Below are positions 1 through 11,639 of a stretch of 64,000 nucleotides of DNA, in pieces. The translations under genes were made by a program, and so were the position numbers. The notes beneath the pieces are model-generated. The model was not told the DNA's origin. It did not search any database and worked only from the letters and a program-made list of their open reading frames with translations. This DNA is from Porpolomopsis calyptriformis (Eukaryota > Basidiomycota > Agaricomycetes > Agaricales > Hygrophoraceae), in assembly GCA_951640195.1 (NCBI GenBank), contig OX621165.1:1798001-1862000 (forward strand), given 5' to 3'. How positions within the stretch are numbered: position 1 is the first letter of the stretch; every line of letters starts with the position of its first letter.

Positions 1-308
1 AGGGGAGCCTCTCTAATGATCTAAGGGGAAAGTAGTGAATAGGAATGAAGGAATCGAATGAAAAAGGGAGAAATAGAAGAGAACTGATGCCTTTGAATAG
101 TGTCTTCCCTTTGATATACAAACTTTCATTCGCGTTCGGAAAGCTTCGATCGCGTTCGGAGCGTTCGATGATTCTCGAAGTCGTTTGGGATGTTCGGGAG
201 CTATCGGGAGCGTTCGGAGGGTTCGAGTTCGTGTTCGAAGGACTTGGTAGGCGTCTAGTATTCGTATAGTTGAATATACGGTGCTCAGGGGACGGAGGGG
301 TCGTATCA
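1..308. repeat. Partial LTR (window-truncated), TGAT...ATCA family
   Basis: The right end (CTCAGGGGAC, then GGGGTCGTATCA) resembles the ends of the solo LTRs at 5618-6180 and 33771-34343. The left end lies outside the window. The sequence is rich in TTCGGA/TTCGA words and therefore in CpG, unlike the decayed copies. It abuts the last codons of the gag-protease pseudogene at 308, so it probably inserted there. Orientation is not determinable. Confidence 0.4.
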
Positions 309-3301
309 CCACACAGGATAGTAAGTACTGTAGTTAATCTGTGATCTGCTACTATGGCATCCTAGTTGGATCAGAACAGGGTCCTTCAACTGATATATTT
401 TCAAATTTGCAACTCTCGCAAATTCTGGGTTAATGGCATCAGAGGTGCTGCCTGTATCGAACATTACAACAGCTATGAGGCCGTTTAATTCTATGCAAGC
501 CACTAAAGGCCTTACTTTCATACTCAGCTTTGCTGGGTGGTCCTGCTGTCTGCTGGACTTATAAACCCATGATTTGGGTTGAGTGTCTTCTTTGAACACT
601 TGTTCATCATTTATAGATGCTATAAATTCATGAGCAGGGTTACTCGTTTCTCTGATTGAATGTATCTGTTCATTGACAATGTTATTGTCATCTTCCTCTT
701 GTGAGTACTCTTCATACTCATCATATTCTTGGGGGTGATACTCTTCACCTTGTGATGTATACTGCAATCCTTGTAAAGGATTGTCCTCCTCTTCCTCAAC
801 TATGATTCTGTAGTTGTTTTGAGGCTCATCTGCCTCTTGGTTGTTCTTGTCGATAGTGTCTTCTGCTACCATTTTGAATGCATCCTCCCCCTCTTGGATA
901 GCTGCCATTCAGGGCTTCCCAAAATTGGGACATTTTGGATCAGTCACATAGTAGCCAAACTTGCCACATGCATAGCATTTCACACCAGATGATCCTGTCT
1001 GGTTTTGATTATATGCTGGTTCCTGCAGTGTTGGTTTACTTCCAGAACCACTTGGTCAATTTGGCAGTGGTCTGTAAGGCTGATAGTTGTCAGTCAGTCT
1101 ATACAGTCTGTATGGACCTTGTTTGTTAGGGTACTTATTGTACGCTGGCTTCGAATATGACAGTGTTTCTTTATTCCTCATCTGATTTGTAGGCAGCTGC
1201 ATATTCGCGGTTGCCTTTGGCTGACTGGTTACTCCAGATGTCACCTTGCATCACTCATCATAGTGATGCTTTATTTGAATGCTCTCTTTGACATGTTGAG
1301 CCACTTTGAGAATTGTATCAAGTGATGAGGTTTCAGCAGTAACGCCTTTCTGGACAACTGCATTGGTTATCCGTGCAGGTAGACCCAATAATAATTGGGT
1401 TTTGAACATATACAAGTCAGGCTCATGTATCATATGTCCTACATACCTCTCGAGGTTGTAGAAAAATCCTGAGACACCACCTTCTGTGGTGTACTTTCTC
1501 AAATAGAATTCTGTCATAGCATCCTGTATGGATGCTTCATGAATAAACCAGTCATACAGTCTGGTTATGACCTCTTTGAATGTCCATTGGCATTTCTACC
1601 TAGACATGCTGTTGACATTGTCATTAAACCACTGTCTTGCTTTGTCCGCAAGATAAATAGCCATTAAGGCAATATGCTCTAGCTCCGCATTAGGTCCAGT
1701 GTAGTTGGACAATTTCAACCATCTCAGGAATGATTGAAGCCACCCATTGAATTTCTCGATGTCCTCTTCACCGCTATACTCTTTTAGAGTAGGCAGTTTA
1801 GGTGATGAGGTTCAGAAACCAGATAGGTTTCCCTTTAGTGGTTTGCCCACTTGTTCATCAATTAATTTATGATATTTACAATGAATGTCTCTGAGGTAAT
1901 CAGAGTGTTGATCTTTCTCCTCATATTTATGAGGTTTACAGCTACGACTTCTGTGTTGTGTTGTTGTTTTTGACATCTGTTTAGATGTTCTTTTACTACC
2001 ATGCCCAGTAGTGTTGGAGGGTCGATTTCTTGACTGATCACTCCTAGTGCCTGTCATTTCACTATGATTGGACTCATCATCAGAAGACGATCCTTGATCT
2101 GGGTCATCTGAATCACTGTCATCTGATTGGTGATACTGCCTTCTATCTCAGGGCAGCCTGCAGTCTCATTTAGACCACTCATTTTGTCCTTCTGCCCATA
2201 AGTCTATGGTTTCTCCAGAAGCATCGAAGGTGATGCCTTGATCATCCAGGCCAGATCTTCCAGTTTCACGGATGTCACCATTTCTTAACCTTTGGATGGC
2301 CACTCTGTCCTTGAGTGTGAATGTGCCTGGTCTCAAGGCCGCTTTGTTTTCTTGTTCGAATGACCTATTCTGGTTGTTCCTCTTCTTACTTCCATGTCGA
2401 TGTTTATTGACTTGATCAGCTGCAGCTTGCCGTCTCTGATAGATGGAACTTGTCTCGTCTTCTTGTTGAGGATGGCGAAGCTCAGCTTCTGCTTGTTGAA
2501 GAAGTTTGTCTTCTTCATCCCTATCTAGACGAATAGTTGTATCCGTCTTATTTCGATGGGTGTTGTTGCTATTCTTACACACCATAACCTTATTAAGGTT
2601 GTTGGCTAGCTTTATGAATTCCTTATGACTAATTCCACCTGTTCTTGTCTGAACAAGTACATTGACCCGATCAACTACATTGGAGAGCGTCTCACTCAAT
2701 GCCTCACAATTCTGCAGGTGCTTTTCTTGTCATCTCTTATTACATGTAATAGTCAACATCTGACTGGGTGTGGGTAATGGGTCTTGTCACTCATCTTGGT
2801 TGTCTATTTCATTATGCTGTAATAGATTTAACATTTGATAAATGTATACTCATTCATTCAGGTTTCATGATGAGGAAGGGTTTCCTATCCTCATTTGACC
2901 CTTAGTAAGGGTGTGCATTAAACTATCGAGTATAGGGTTGATTGTCATGCTTACACACTGACTTGTCGTCGGCAACGACTCCTCTCTTTCTGTGAGTTGG
3001 GAGCTGCCATCATCTAAGTTGGCATGATATCTTCGTTCACTCTGGGGTGAATTTACAGCTGTTACTGGCCATCTTTGGGTGTCGCTGAGGTTGTGATGTG
3101 GCACACCTGAATTAGCAACAGTGCTCATCTGCACCATTCCCAGGTCATCATTGTCAGGCAGTTTGCCTTGTGAGTTGCGCGCCGTTGAGGCCCATGTGAT
3201 TCGAGTTTTCGTGTGGGTCTTCATCATTAACAGAGGCTGTGTTGTCGACAGGGAAGCTTTTTCAATCAAAAGTTGATTTACACAGATATTCCACAATTTC
3301 T
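306..3301 (-). pseudogene. Ty3/gypsy gag-protease, decayed
   Basis: Read on the minus strand, this is one broken gag followed by a retropepsin. The N-terminal gag lies about 3300-2166. A gag core with the usual helical segment ending in a LPARIT-type motif lies at 1517-1251. A degenerate zinc knuckle lies near 990-940: CYAC is kept, but the His is Tyr and the last Cys is displaced. An aspartic protease (908-306) has the catalytic DTGST triad region followed by the NPEFAR segment. In-frame stops, for example TGA just before the ATG at 908, and frame changes break it; several fit W-to-stop transitions. Reverse transcriptase and integrase are missing: the frame stops at 308 where an LTR begins. 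The residues seen would have made capsid and processing protease. It is inactive now. Confidence 0.75.
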
Positions 3302-3513
3302 TGTGGATATGCAAAAAGTGTAAGGGTTGGGGATAAGTTATCACACTTTGCTCAATACCAGGATATGCATAGAACCAATGTATTAGGGCAATCTGGTATA
3401 AGCGGGAGTGGGATGTAAACTTATTGTTTACCTAAGTGTAACCAGTACTTAAGGTATCCAGTACAAATAAGTACAAACACAGCACAGTGGCTGTATGTAA
3501 TATATCTGTTACA
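3302..3513. repeat. Short LTR of the 'S' family, about 212 bp
   Basis: Begins TGTGGATATGCAAAAAGTGT and ends TGTTACA. It shares its 5' block (TATTCAAAAA-GTGTAAG-type), the interior 'tgctcaa' and 'ggtacaa' blocks, and its end with copies at 15009-15239 and 21280-21512. A remnant in reverse orientation is at 32173-32310. No convincing target-site duplication was found. Confidence 0.55.
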
Positions 3514-4272
3514 TTAGGGCAATTGGATATTAGTGGTGCAACATCTTTAATATGGATAAAACTTGTCTTTTTTATGAGTATACACTAATTTCTTACTCAA
3601 ATTTAATGTTCTGACTTTGTAAATGATTCTAATGTGTAGGATGGTGCTAGACTAAGGCCTATCAGACTATAAACAATCAGGAGTCAAAGGGGAAAAAAAC
3701 AGGTTGACTTATACATTCATATCAAATGCTGATGGGTCTGAGAAGCTTCTACCATTTGTTATTAGTAAAGTAGTATAGCTATAAGCTGTCAATAAGAAGA
3801 CAGGTGCCCAACTTGGGTTTTATTACTGAAACAATGCAAAGGTATAGATAACTGCTCACCTCTATCAAGACTAGATTCACTACTGGGATTGAGAACTTTA
3901 AGAAAAGTGATGCAAAATTCTTCTTCTTCAAGACAACTACTCTGGCTATATTGTTCCTGAAAACCTTCAGAATATTTGAGTTGAGAACTTTGCAGCAAAC
4001 CTTACTACCTATGTTCAACCTAAAGACCAAGGTATGATCTGATGCTTTAAAGCTCACTACTGTGCCAGGTTCATCTAGTGAGCTGTCAATTGTTATGATA
4101 AAGGTGTAACCACTATAGAAATCTATAATATCAATTAGTTGCAGGGAATGTGACTTGCTGATCTTGCTATTGAGGATAGGCAATCACTCGCTAGTATATC
4201 TATGTCGTATCTGTATTATGTAATCTCAGTACTTTGTCTTAACATGACTTTTACCTGAAGATTATCTCAACA
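3514..4272. other. No supported gene; probably contains the copia-1 5' LTR
   Basis: AT-rich sequence with a 134-codon minus-strand frame (4183-3779) that I do not recognise and whose composition looks non-coding. The sequence up to 4272 ends in CTCAACA directly before a tRNA-primer-like site, so the right part is probably the 5' LTR of the copia element that follows. Its left end could not be fixed. Confidence 0.35.
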
Positions 4273-4288
4273 GGTTATCGAGCCCTGG
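4273..4288 (+). other. Degenerate copia primer-binding site
   Basis: GGTTATCGAGCCCTGG follows an LTR-like CAACA end and precedes the gag ATG by only a few bases. Apart from one extra C it matches the site GGTTATGAGCCCTGC seen next to the LTR at 45871, which is complementary to the anticodon arm of initiator tRNA-Met. Confidence 0.45.
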
Positions 4289-4293
4289 TAGTT

Positions 4294-6815
4294 ATGTCAG
4301 ACTCTTTACTCACTTCCAACTCTCAATCACTTGTCATCTCGAAACTTCGAGATGATAGAACTAACTGGGCTGATTATGAACTATGAGCCAAACAAGCAAT
4401 AGGCTCAAAGGGTCTTGTAGCCCATTTAGAGGGTCATACTAAGAAGCCCACCCCTTACCCAGAAACTGGAGGAGTTCCCTATGCTGATAGGAAACCCATG
4501 ATAGAAGACCAAATAGAAGCGAAAGAAAAGAGAATCATAGATTTTGAACAGCAAGAGTATCTTACTCAGCATCTCATCTTATCTTTGACATCTCCATGCT
4601 TATTGCAGAAAATAATGCAGCTTACCACTGCAAAGGAGATGTGGGATGCAGTTAAAGCTGATGCAACCACAACAAGCATCTTACATCAAATTGACATCCT
4701 CAATGCACTCCAAAGTATGAAATGTGCATCATCCCCTGACCCAAAAACCCATCTTGTGGAGCTTAAGGCCCACCTCACAATGATGACTGAATGGGTTGAA
4801 TACTTAAGAGTGATAAGCTCACTTGTCTCAGAGCCAACACATGTTAGCATTATAATATTATCCATGCCCGAGACATACTGCCCAACAATCCAAACTATCA
4901 AGACCACTATGAAGGTCACTAGATCATCAATCAAACCAGATGACCTTGCATCTGTATTTATCCAGGAAGCAGAGCATCCCTTGATCGCTAGCAGCCAAAG
5001 GAAAATGGCTGAGGCTGCAATGTTTGCTTCATAGAATTGGGATAGGGCCTTGGGCTCTAAACGAAATGAGAAGTAGACAACTAAGAAATGCTACAACTGC
5101 CAAAGGACTGGCCATTTCAAAGCAACTTACTACACCTGGAAGCAGGATGGAAGGGCAAGGCCCATATCAACTGAAAGCAAAGAAAAAGGCTGAGATAGCT
5201 AATGTGGCCAAGGCACCTGAGACTTACACCCTCTTTGTCTTCATGTGCACATCAGACTTCAAAGCCTTCATCTCCAAGGCCCACCTGGCATCTGAAGTCA
5301 TCCTTGACAGTGGCGCAAGTTGTCACTTTTATCTAAATAAAGAAAGGTTTGAAAAGTATTCACTAATCGACTAGGAAATCAAAACTGCAGATGGGAGGAC
5401 CTTCAAAGCGATTGGTATGGGTGATGTTACAACCAACCTGCCTAATGGAGATTCATCTTCATCAGTCATACTAAGGGACTGTGTGTATGCTCCCAACCTA
5501 GCATTTACCCTTATCTCAGTTAGCCACCTAGCGCAGGCTGCTAAATCTGTAGTCTTTGAGAAAGACTATACTGTTGTTACCCACCCACTTGGCCATGTGA
5601 TAGCCAGAATACCGCATTGATGCGATGTGGAGCTGTCTGAGCTCTGGAATCTGCCCTGAGAGATCATGGGAGGTACAATAGAAAGGAGCTATCAAAGAAA
5701 TTGTGAAAATCGAAGAAATAGAAGAAATCGGAAAATCGGAGCACTCTCTAGAGTGGTAGAGGCAGTCGAAGAGGCTCAAACATGAAGGACTAGATGTGGG
5801 ACAATGGAATCTATCTTCCTTCTCTATGATACAAACATATCTACAAGTAAATATATCTGTGAAAACAAAGATCCCTTTATATGCTATATAGTAAAGGGAT
5901 AAGACTTCTGAACGAAGCCACCAGTGAAAGGGTCAATGGAAACGATGAAGATCTACACAATGGACGTCTGGCTATCAGATTCATCCTTTGATATGAGCTG
6001 CGATTGTGAATTGAAGGATTGAAGAATTCGAAGAAATTGGAAGAATTCAGAGATAAATCGCTGGACAGGAAGCCAAATCGCATAGTCGGGGACATCATAG
6101 TAGTGTAGTAGTCATCTTGGGGATCATGTAGATATATGGAACATGTACTCCGGAGCTCAGGGGACCAAGGGGTCATATCAGTATTCCTAGGGTTTGTATA
6201 GGATCACAACTGGGATGGAAACCCAGTGTAATCAGGCAAACGCTGTGGTTATGAAAATGACCCTCATGGAGGCTCACCAGAAGCTTGGCCATGTCACAGT
6301 ACCTGCAGTCAAATGCATGGTAACCAATGGAACAATACTGGGAATCGAGATTGACCCACTCTCAAAGGAAGAGTTTTGTAAGCCATGCACAAAGGCAAAA
6401 GCCTCATGAAAACTGTTTCCAAAGGAGTCATTCACCTGAGCAATGTGATATGGTGAACATGTCCACTGGGACCTCTGGGGCCCTGCATCAGTGCAGAGCC
6501 TTGCCAGAAAACACTATGCGGCCTTCTACAAAGATGACTACTCCTGGGAAACAAAAGTTTACTTCCTTTGGAAGAAAAGTGAAACATTTGAGGCCTACAA
6601 AAGGGAGAAAGCCACCATTCATACCCAATATGATGGTGCACTTACCAAATTCCTCTGATGCAATCAAGGGGGAGAGTTCCTAAGTAGTGAATTCAATCAC
6701 CATCTCAGAATAAAAGGAACAAAATGAGAACTCACTGTTCATGATTCCCCTCAACAAGATGGAGTCTCTGAGTGGGGTATGCATACTCATGCTGAGCATG
6801 CCTGCACCCTCCTTA
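4294..6815 (+). pseudogene. Ty1/copia gag-pol (copia-1), decayed and split by a solo LTR
   Basis: Gag starts at the ATG at 4294 and runs with one stop to 5031 (UBN2-type gag; conserved segment KEMWDAVKAD). A zinc knuckle follows (CYNCQRTGHF, last Cys changed to Tyr). Next come a protease (LDSGASCHF near 5308) and its continuation to 5620. A solo LTR (5618-6180) interrupts the gene. Downstream the frame resumes with the GAG-pre-integrase zinc region (HQKLGHV, C-x2-C near 6385) and the start of the integrase core (WDLWGP; the second catalytic Asp before QGGEF reads Asn). It ends abruptly at about 6815, where minus-strand gypsy sequence starts, so reverse transcriptase and RNase H are lost. It is unlike the three copia copies at 41-57 kb, so it is a separate family. 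Confidence 0.8.
5618..6180. repeat. Solo LTR, TGAT...ATCA family, inserted in copia-1
   Basis: A 563-bp unit begins TGATGCGATGTGGAGC and ends GGGGTCATATCA. Flanks are GCAT (5614-5617) and GTAT (6181-6184), a 4-bp target duplication with one C/T change. A reverse-oriented copy at 33771-34343 is flanked by perfect GCAT repeats. It sits in the copia frame between the protease and the pre-integrase region. Confidence 0.8.
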
Positions 6816-6829
6816 TCATATCTGGACTG

Positions 6830-7747
6830 TTTTAGGGGTTGTGCGGAATGTGGTAGGGGTGATGGGTGGCAGTAAAGTAGTTGGGGAAGTGGAGCAAAGG
6901 AGGAATTGGGTGGCATTGTTGATGTCTTTCATGGGATATGGCTTGTCGGGGTGATGATTTGGTATTATGATGGACAGTCTGTGTTTGATCCAGTACAGAG
7001 TAGATATTCCAAAACCTTGGGCAAATAATCTGTTGATGGTCCATTGGTCAATCCAGTTGGTCTGTAAAAGGTGGGATGAACTCTGGGTAAACTCTCAGAA
7101 ATACTCTCCTAGATCTCCTCTGGTGTATACTCCTTTCAAGGTGGTTTCCTGAGTGAATCATTCTAGGTCTGCGACATTGTGTAGGATATTGTTGGTGTTG
7201 GATCTGGGGTAGAGTGTTTGGATGTTGTCTTTGAAGGAGTCCCATATCCAGGGATTGGCTAGCCCAGGGTGGAGTGTTTCCCAAAGGAGAGCGACATCGT
7301 TGTCTAGGAAATACAGAGTGTGAGTGATCCATTCTTCATCAGTAGGATTCATCCCAAGGGCAGTGTACATCATATTGATGTTGGAAAAGTATTGGTTGAG
7401 GTGTGTGGGGATTCCATCAAAGATGGGGGCACTGGAAGAGTGTTGGAAGGGCATTCAGGCCAGGTTAGCCATGACAGAGTATGATGTGGAGGGAATGGAA
7501 GGAGGTACAATGTTGGGGAGTGTGGTGAAGGGTGTTTTGTTTGTAGGTAGAAGGTCTGTGTTTTCTTCCAAATGGGTGTTAAGAAGTGAAACCAAGGTGG
7601 AGGGGTTGATAAGAGCTTTGATAATGAGCTCATCGGAGGAGTTGGAGGTGGAAGTAGATGTCGGGAGGATGGGTAAGGATTGTGAGGAGTGGTTGAGGTG
7701 TGCAGAGTGGCAGAGTGGTAGAATACTGAAAAGCAGATGTGTTGAAC
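6830..7747 (-). pseudogene. Gypsy gag remnant of the 762-bp-LTR element
   Basis: Minus-strand frames 7766-7455 and 7454-7158, separated by one TGA (probably a former Trp), then further fragments down to about 6830. The central part has the features of a retrotransposon gag capsid domain: a short Pro/Ser/Thr-rich N-terminus, then a segment with FDGIPTHLNQYF, WITHTLYFL and LWETLHPG. It lies just downstream of a primer-binding site and the LTR at 7770-8531, as expected for the first gene of that element. Protease and pol are absent; copia-1 sequence begins beyond 6830. Its first codons could not be fixed because the open frame runs through the primer-binding site. Confidence 0.65.
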
Positions 7748-7765
7748 CCCTCGCAGTGGGCTCCA
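7748..7765 (-). other. Primer-binding site (tRNA 3' end complement)
   Basis: On the minus strand TGGAGCCCACTGCGAGGG lies four bases after the LTR end (CTACA at 7770). It starts with TGG, complementary to the CCA tail, and its complement reads like a tRNA T-stem plus acceptor strand (CCCTCGCAGTGGGCTCCA). This fixes the LTR at 7770-8531 as the 5' LTR of a minus-strand element. The identity of the tRNA was not determined. Confidence 0.7.
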
Positions 7766-7769
7766 ATTA

Positions 7770-8531
7770 TGTAGAAGCCAAGAGGGATCTCAAAGGAGAT
7801 TCCTGATGTTCGTCCAAGGGGTATCAGAACATGTGAGGACAGATTCAGTAATCAGGGGGTGGTTTTAGATGTTCCTTGATGTTGGAACTCTTAATATAAC
7901 AAGTGGGAAGGTAAGATGTGTATTAGGGGAAGGTGTGTCTGATAATTAAGTGACTATCTACTTGATATATATATAGGAGGTGAATAAAGGGACTTCTTTG
8001 TAGGTATGTGTACAAAGGGTAGTCCCTTTATAAGAGTATGTGAGTGGGATTTAAGTAGATAAGTGAAAGGAAGATAGGATAAGGTAGATAAGATAAGGAA
8101 ACAAAGGAAAGACACTTTTCTGATTGGTTGAAGGTGTTTCCAATGGAGTTCATATTTTCAGAAGTGTTCTAGTTGGAGGTGGACAGTTCAGAACATTTAT
8201 CAGAAGGTTGGAGGGGTTGGGTTTTGGGATATGTGTATACAGTGTAAGGCAGTCAAGGGGGGTGGGACTGCACAGTGAGGTTGTGGTCCTAGGTATTGAC
8301 AGTGAGGGTCTATGATATGATTCTAGGTGTATAATCTCTTATTCTGGTATATTGTTTTTGGTAGCTACAGTGTCGAAGTATATATACTATAAATACCTTT
8401 GTGTACTAGATAAGGAAATACTTTGTTTCGGCATGTAGAGTGTTCAACACTCCTACAATGGGTTAGTGAGGTTGAGCTCTTGTGGGTGGTGGAAAGGTTT
8501 TTCCATTCGTAGGGAGGGTGGATCTCCTACA
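7770..8531 (-). repeat. 5' LTR (762 bp) of a minus-strand gypsy element
   Basis: In plus orientation it begins TGTAGAAGCCAAGAGGG and ends GGATCTCCTACA. It matches the solo copy at 17897-18439 along its length, including the stretch around 'gattatctacttgatatatata' and the ends; the solo copy is shorter by internal deletions. The primer-binding site at 7748-7765 defines its inner boundary. Confidence 0.75.
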
Positions 8532-8550
8532 GTGGGCGAGCTGACATTCT

Positions 8551-9960
8551 CTATGTTGGGCTCAGCAGTAATAACATATACATCTTGGCTTCATCCTCAT
8601 CCTTGTCCTCAGCAACCTCTTCTGCCTTGATAATATCCTCCTCAATGTGAGGAAGAGGTATTGGATAGATTCTTCTCATTACCGGCAACTTGGCTTGGAC
8701 ATACATTTGTGAAATGCCTAGGTTGGCCACAGGCATACAGTTTCCATATGGGATTGTAAGGGTCAAAGAGGAAGGCTCTTCTCTCTTGATGGTGGGGGCT
8801 GCTGACATTGCATGGGTTGCTGTTGCAGCCATGGTCAATCCTTGAGTAGGAAAGGGGTTAGAGTATTGGGGTTAGGATGTGGAGGACTATTTCTGTGAGA
8901 CTAAGATGTCTTTCTGATGTTGGTATTGTGTCATTGCATCCTTCCATTCTTGGAGGGTGGTGGGGATGGCGGGAAGTTAGTAAACAAATTCAATGAACTC
9001 ACTGTTGAGTCTAGCTTAGTAAAGGTCAATGAGGGTGGCATCATTGAAACTAGTGTTGACCTGTAAAGCGCCAAAGCGCAGATTATAATCTTCAATCTTC
9101 TTCTTTCCCTGTCGGAGATTCTTGATATCATTATGAGCATGAGACTGTCTGTTGATTCCTTCAAATCTAGATTGGAATCAAGCAAAAAATGTGGCCCAAA
9201 TGGCAGTTGGGCCAGTCCAGTTTATGGCTCTCATATTGTTGGTCTCCTTTTCAGCCCAGGTTTGGGCCATGGTCCCCTTCATAAAAGAAAGAGCAAAGGG
9301 AATCTTGTGTTTGTTGCATACAGTTTTCCCATAAAATACAATTCACAGCTGTTGATAAATTTGTCGACGTCCTGCTGTCGACTAGTGAATTTGTCTGGTT
9401 TGGCCATCTTAACCTTGATAGTGGGAGCAGCAGGAGCAGGAGGTTGTAGTTGTGGTAGGGGCTAAGGCTGAGCTTGGGTGGCAAGTTATTGGTTGAGGTT
9501 TTGAATCTCTGCCACCTGCTGTGTATTAGCAGCCTGAAGAGTAGCCATTTCTCTCCGCAAGTCATTCATGACTACAACAATGTTGTTAAGGTTGGGAGCA
9601 GGGGGATTGGCATGAGAACCCATTGGTGGTGGTAAAGGTGTGGTTAAAGGTGAAGAAGGTTGAGTAGGTTGTTGGAACAGGAAGGGTTGATATCTGATTG
9701 AAGGGGGAGTAATGGGACATTGTGACTAGGTAGCAGTAAGTAATCGAGTTATTTCACTTTGAGTTCTTCCTAGAGCTTGTGAGGTACCTGGTAAAGGGGC
9801 AGCTTGACTAGCTTCCTTGTTTGGGTCTAGGAAGATTTGGGTTTATAAGTAAAGTGATTGAGAAAGAGGATTTCACTCAGAGGAGTCATAGAAATCTTCT
9901 TTATCATCCAGTGTGAAAGCAAGGGTAGATCAAGTAGAGGGGAGAGAGCAAGGAGGAAGT
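8551..9960 (-). pseudogene. Gypsy gag pseudogene (second element)
   Basis: The minus-strand frame starts near 9960 with an acidic, then Pro-rich N-terminus and a coiled coil (MNDLRREMATLQAANTQQVA around 9570-9510). It continues into a gag capsid domain with the family pattern KPDKFTSRQQDVDKFI (about 9410-9360), a GKKKIEDYNLRF segment, and a C-terminal part ending at 8551. Several stops and one frame change interrupt it. No zinc knuckle, protease or pol follow: the LTR at 7770-8531 begins 20 bp after the stop, so that element probably landed in or beside this gag. Confidence 0.65.
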
Positions 9961-10380
9961 CTAATTCTTATTATAAACTGGTTGCTGTTGAGACAGTTTT
10001 ACTTTGGGTGCTCTGTCCAAGATGATAATAAGAGTCTCAAGTCCTAGTTATTGGGGTAGCTAACGAGGAATCAGACTTAAGGTCTGAGTACAACTAGCTA
10101 CAAGTTTATATACTGACTACACTACTGTGGATGAGTCAGTACTACATGAGGTTTACATGCGACGAGTAAAAGATAAGCATGATAGAAGACTCAGAGCATG
10201 TGAAGAGATGAAACATATGTAGTCAGAAATGAAATGTATCCTACTTAAGGTAAATGAAAAAGATAAGGTCATGGGGAATCCCTAGGGAGTCCCAAGTAAG
10301 ATAAGATGAGTCTGACTAAACTACAAAGACAAACATAGAGAGAGAAGGAAAATTTACATCCATGACAGTACTAAGATTAC
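9961..10380. other. Non-coding; likely 5' LTR/leader of the gag at 8551-9960
   Basis: No open frame of note. The block around 9995-10060 (ctttgggtgctc..., ...cctagttattgggg) resembles 39940-40000, just beside another LTR (40006-40256). This suggests a related gypsy leader, with the LTR at roughly 10060-10330. Ends not resolved. A TGAGTCA heptamer is at about 10133. Confidence 0.3.
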
Positions 10381-11460
10381 AGTCCTCATCAACCATTTCA
10401 GTATCCAAGTCTGAATCAGTAGAAGCACTGTTTGATTTGTCTGACTTATCAGTTTCATACTTCCAGCTCTTGTATACTGATGTCCAAAAAGGTTTTTCAA
10501 AGGCTTATTCATGAGTGTTATTATATTAACATCAAGAAGATTGAGTACTTACTAAAGATAATCCTAGAATTATTAATATGTGCTCTAGGTTATCCTTTGT
10601 TTGAGAAAAAGTCCTCGCTATAGGGCAGGTGCATGATTGAGACCCAGGATAGGGTCTTCTTATCCCTGCTCAAGAGAAACCATAGGCTAGGATTTGGGTG
10701 CAAGTCATTGTACTCAAAAGGGTGAGGTAACAATTCTCGTAACCATTGCTTGCATTCCTCATGTGACCAACCTTGCTGGAACTTCAGTTTATCATTAGCC
10801 TTTGCTTTGATAGCAAGCTTGCAACTCTGGTAGTGATCTATAGCATTTTGGGTGGGTGCATTAAAATCATGCAAAGCCCCCTTTTGCTGATAATCTATGA
10901 AATAATATAGGAAACCCAAGAAGAGCAGGACTTACATCAAGACCACAGGGAAGGCAGATAATAGCACTAACTCCAATCATAGCCACATCAGAATCACTGG
11001 CCTTTATGTGTGCTTTAGTGTGAGTGCAATACTTTTTATCATATTCTGCTACTAACCTTTTGTCTTAGTCCCCAGTTCGTTTCTTTCTTGGTGGCTTTCA
11101 AATCGGCAAGTTTCTTTATCCCTCTATCCCCTAGTTTTGAACTAACAATATTTTTTACCAAACCAGTTATGGACTGAGGTGCGTAAGCACCCATGTGTCT
11201 GCTTTGCCCATGCCCACATTCCCTGCATGTGATGGGGTGCTTATAGCCAATGCCAATATCTTCAGAGTAGATTTTGCACTTACAGTGCTTAGCAGAACAT
11301 TAACCAGAAGACTTGTCAATATTGACACCCTGCAGTTGGCTGGTTTTGGTGTTAGTATGTGTAATAGTCTTGATGTTAAGCTAAAATCTTTTGACAGAAT
11401 GCCTTCCCTTGGATAGCAATTGGGTATTCGACACTGATTTTTTCTTTTAGTGGACATTAT
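10381..11460 (-). pseudogene. Uncharacterised basidiomycete gene family, pseudogene
   Basis: I cannot assign a function. The clearest part is a 109-codon minus frame (10919-10590) with WSHEECKQWLRELLP followed by FLLSRDKKTLSWV. Upstream (11290-11090) another frame has a possible metal-binding cluster (CRECGHG) and a basic tail. Downstream an acidic Ser/Asp-rich stretch is readable to about 10381. From memory this pattern occurs in repeated, unannotated Agaricomycete proteins, so it may be a transposon-linked family; that is unverified. Stops and frame changes show it is broken. A run of about 20 T at 11541-11558 lies outside the coding match. Confidence 0.4.
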
Positions 11461-11639
11461 TGAGGAGGGGGGGTGAGGATGAGGTGTAGATTAAAGGCTC
11501 AGTATATCTACATCCCACAGTCATTACTCAGGTTGCCATCTTTTTTTTTTTTTTTTCACTCTAATTATTAATAATCAAATTTTTGCAAATGTTTCTGATC
11601 ACTGGTAGTCCATTTCTATAATACATGTGAATACACTCA

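Noticed and set aside
6432..7044. Short frames around the copia-1/gypsy junction
   Set aside because: Chance frames opposite or across the integrase remnant and gag fragment.
7680..7765. tRNA-like sequence (box A- and box B-like words ending ...GGGCTCCA) on the plus strand
   Set aside because: The 5' acceptor strand does not pair with GGGCTCC and no cloverleaf forms. Its place four bases from an LTR end explains it as a primer-binding site on the minus strand.
11541..11558. Poly-T run as the tail of a reverse-strand LINE or processed pseudogene
   Set aside because: No target duplication or LINE coding sequence; the neighbouring pseudogene appears to have intron-like breaks.
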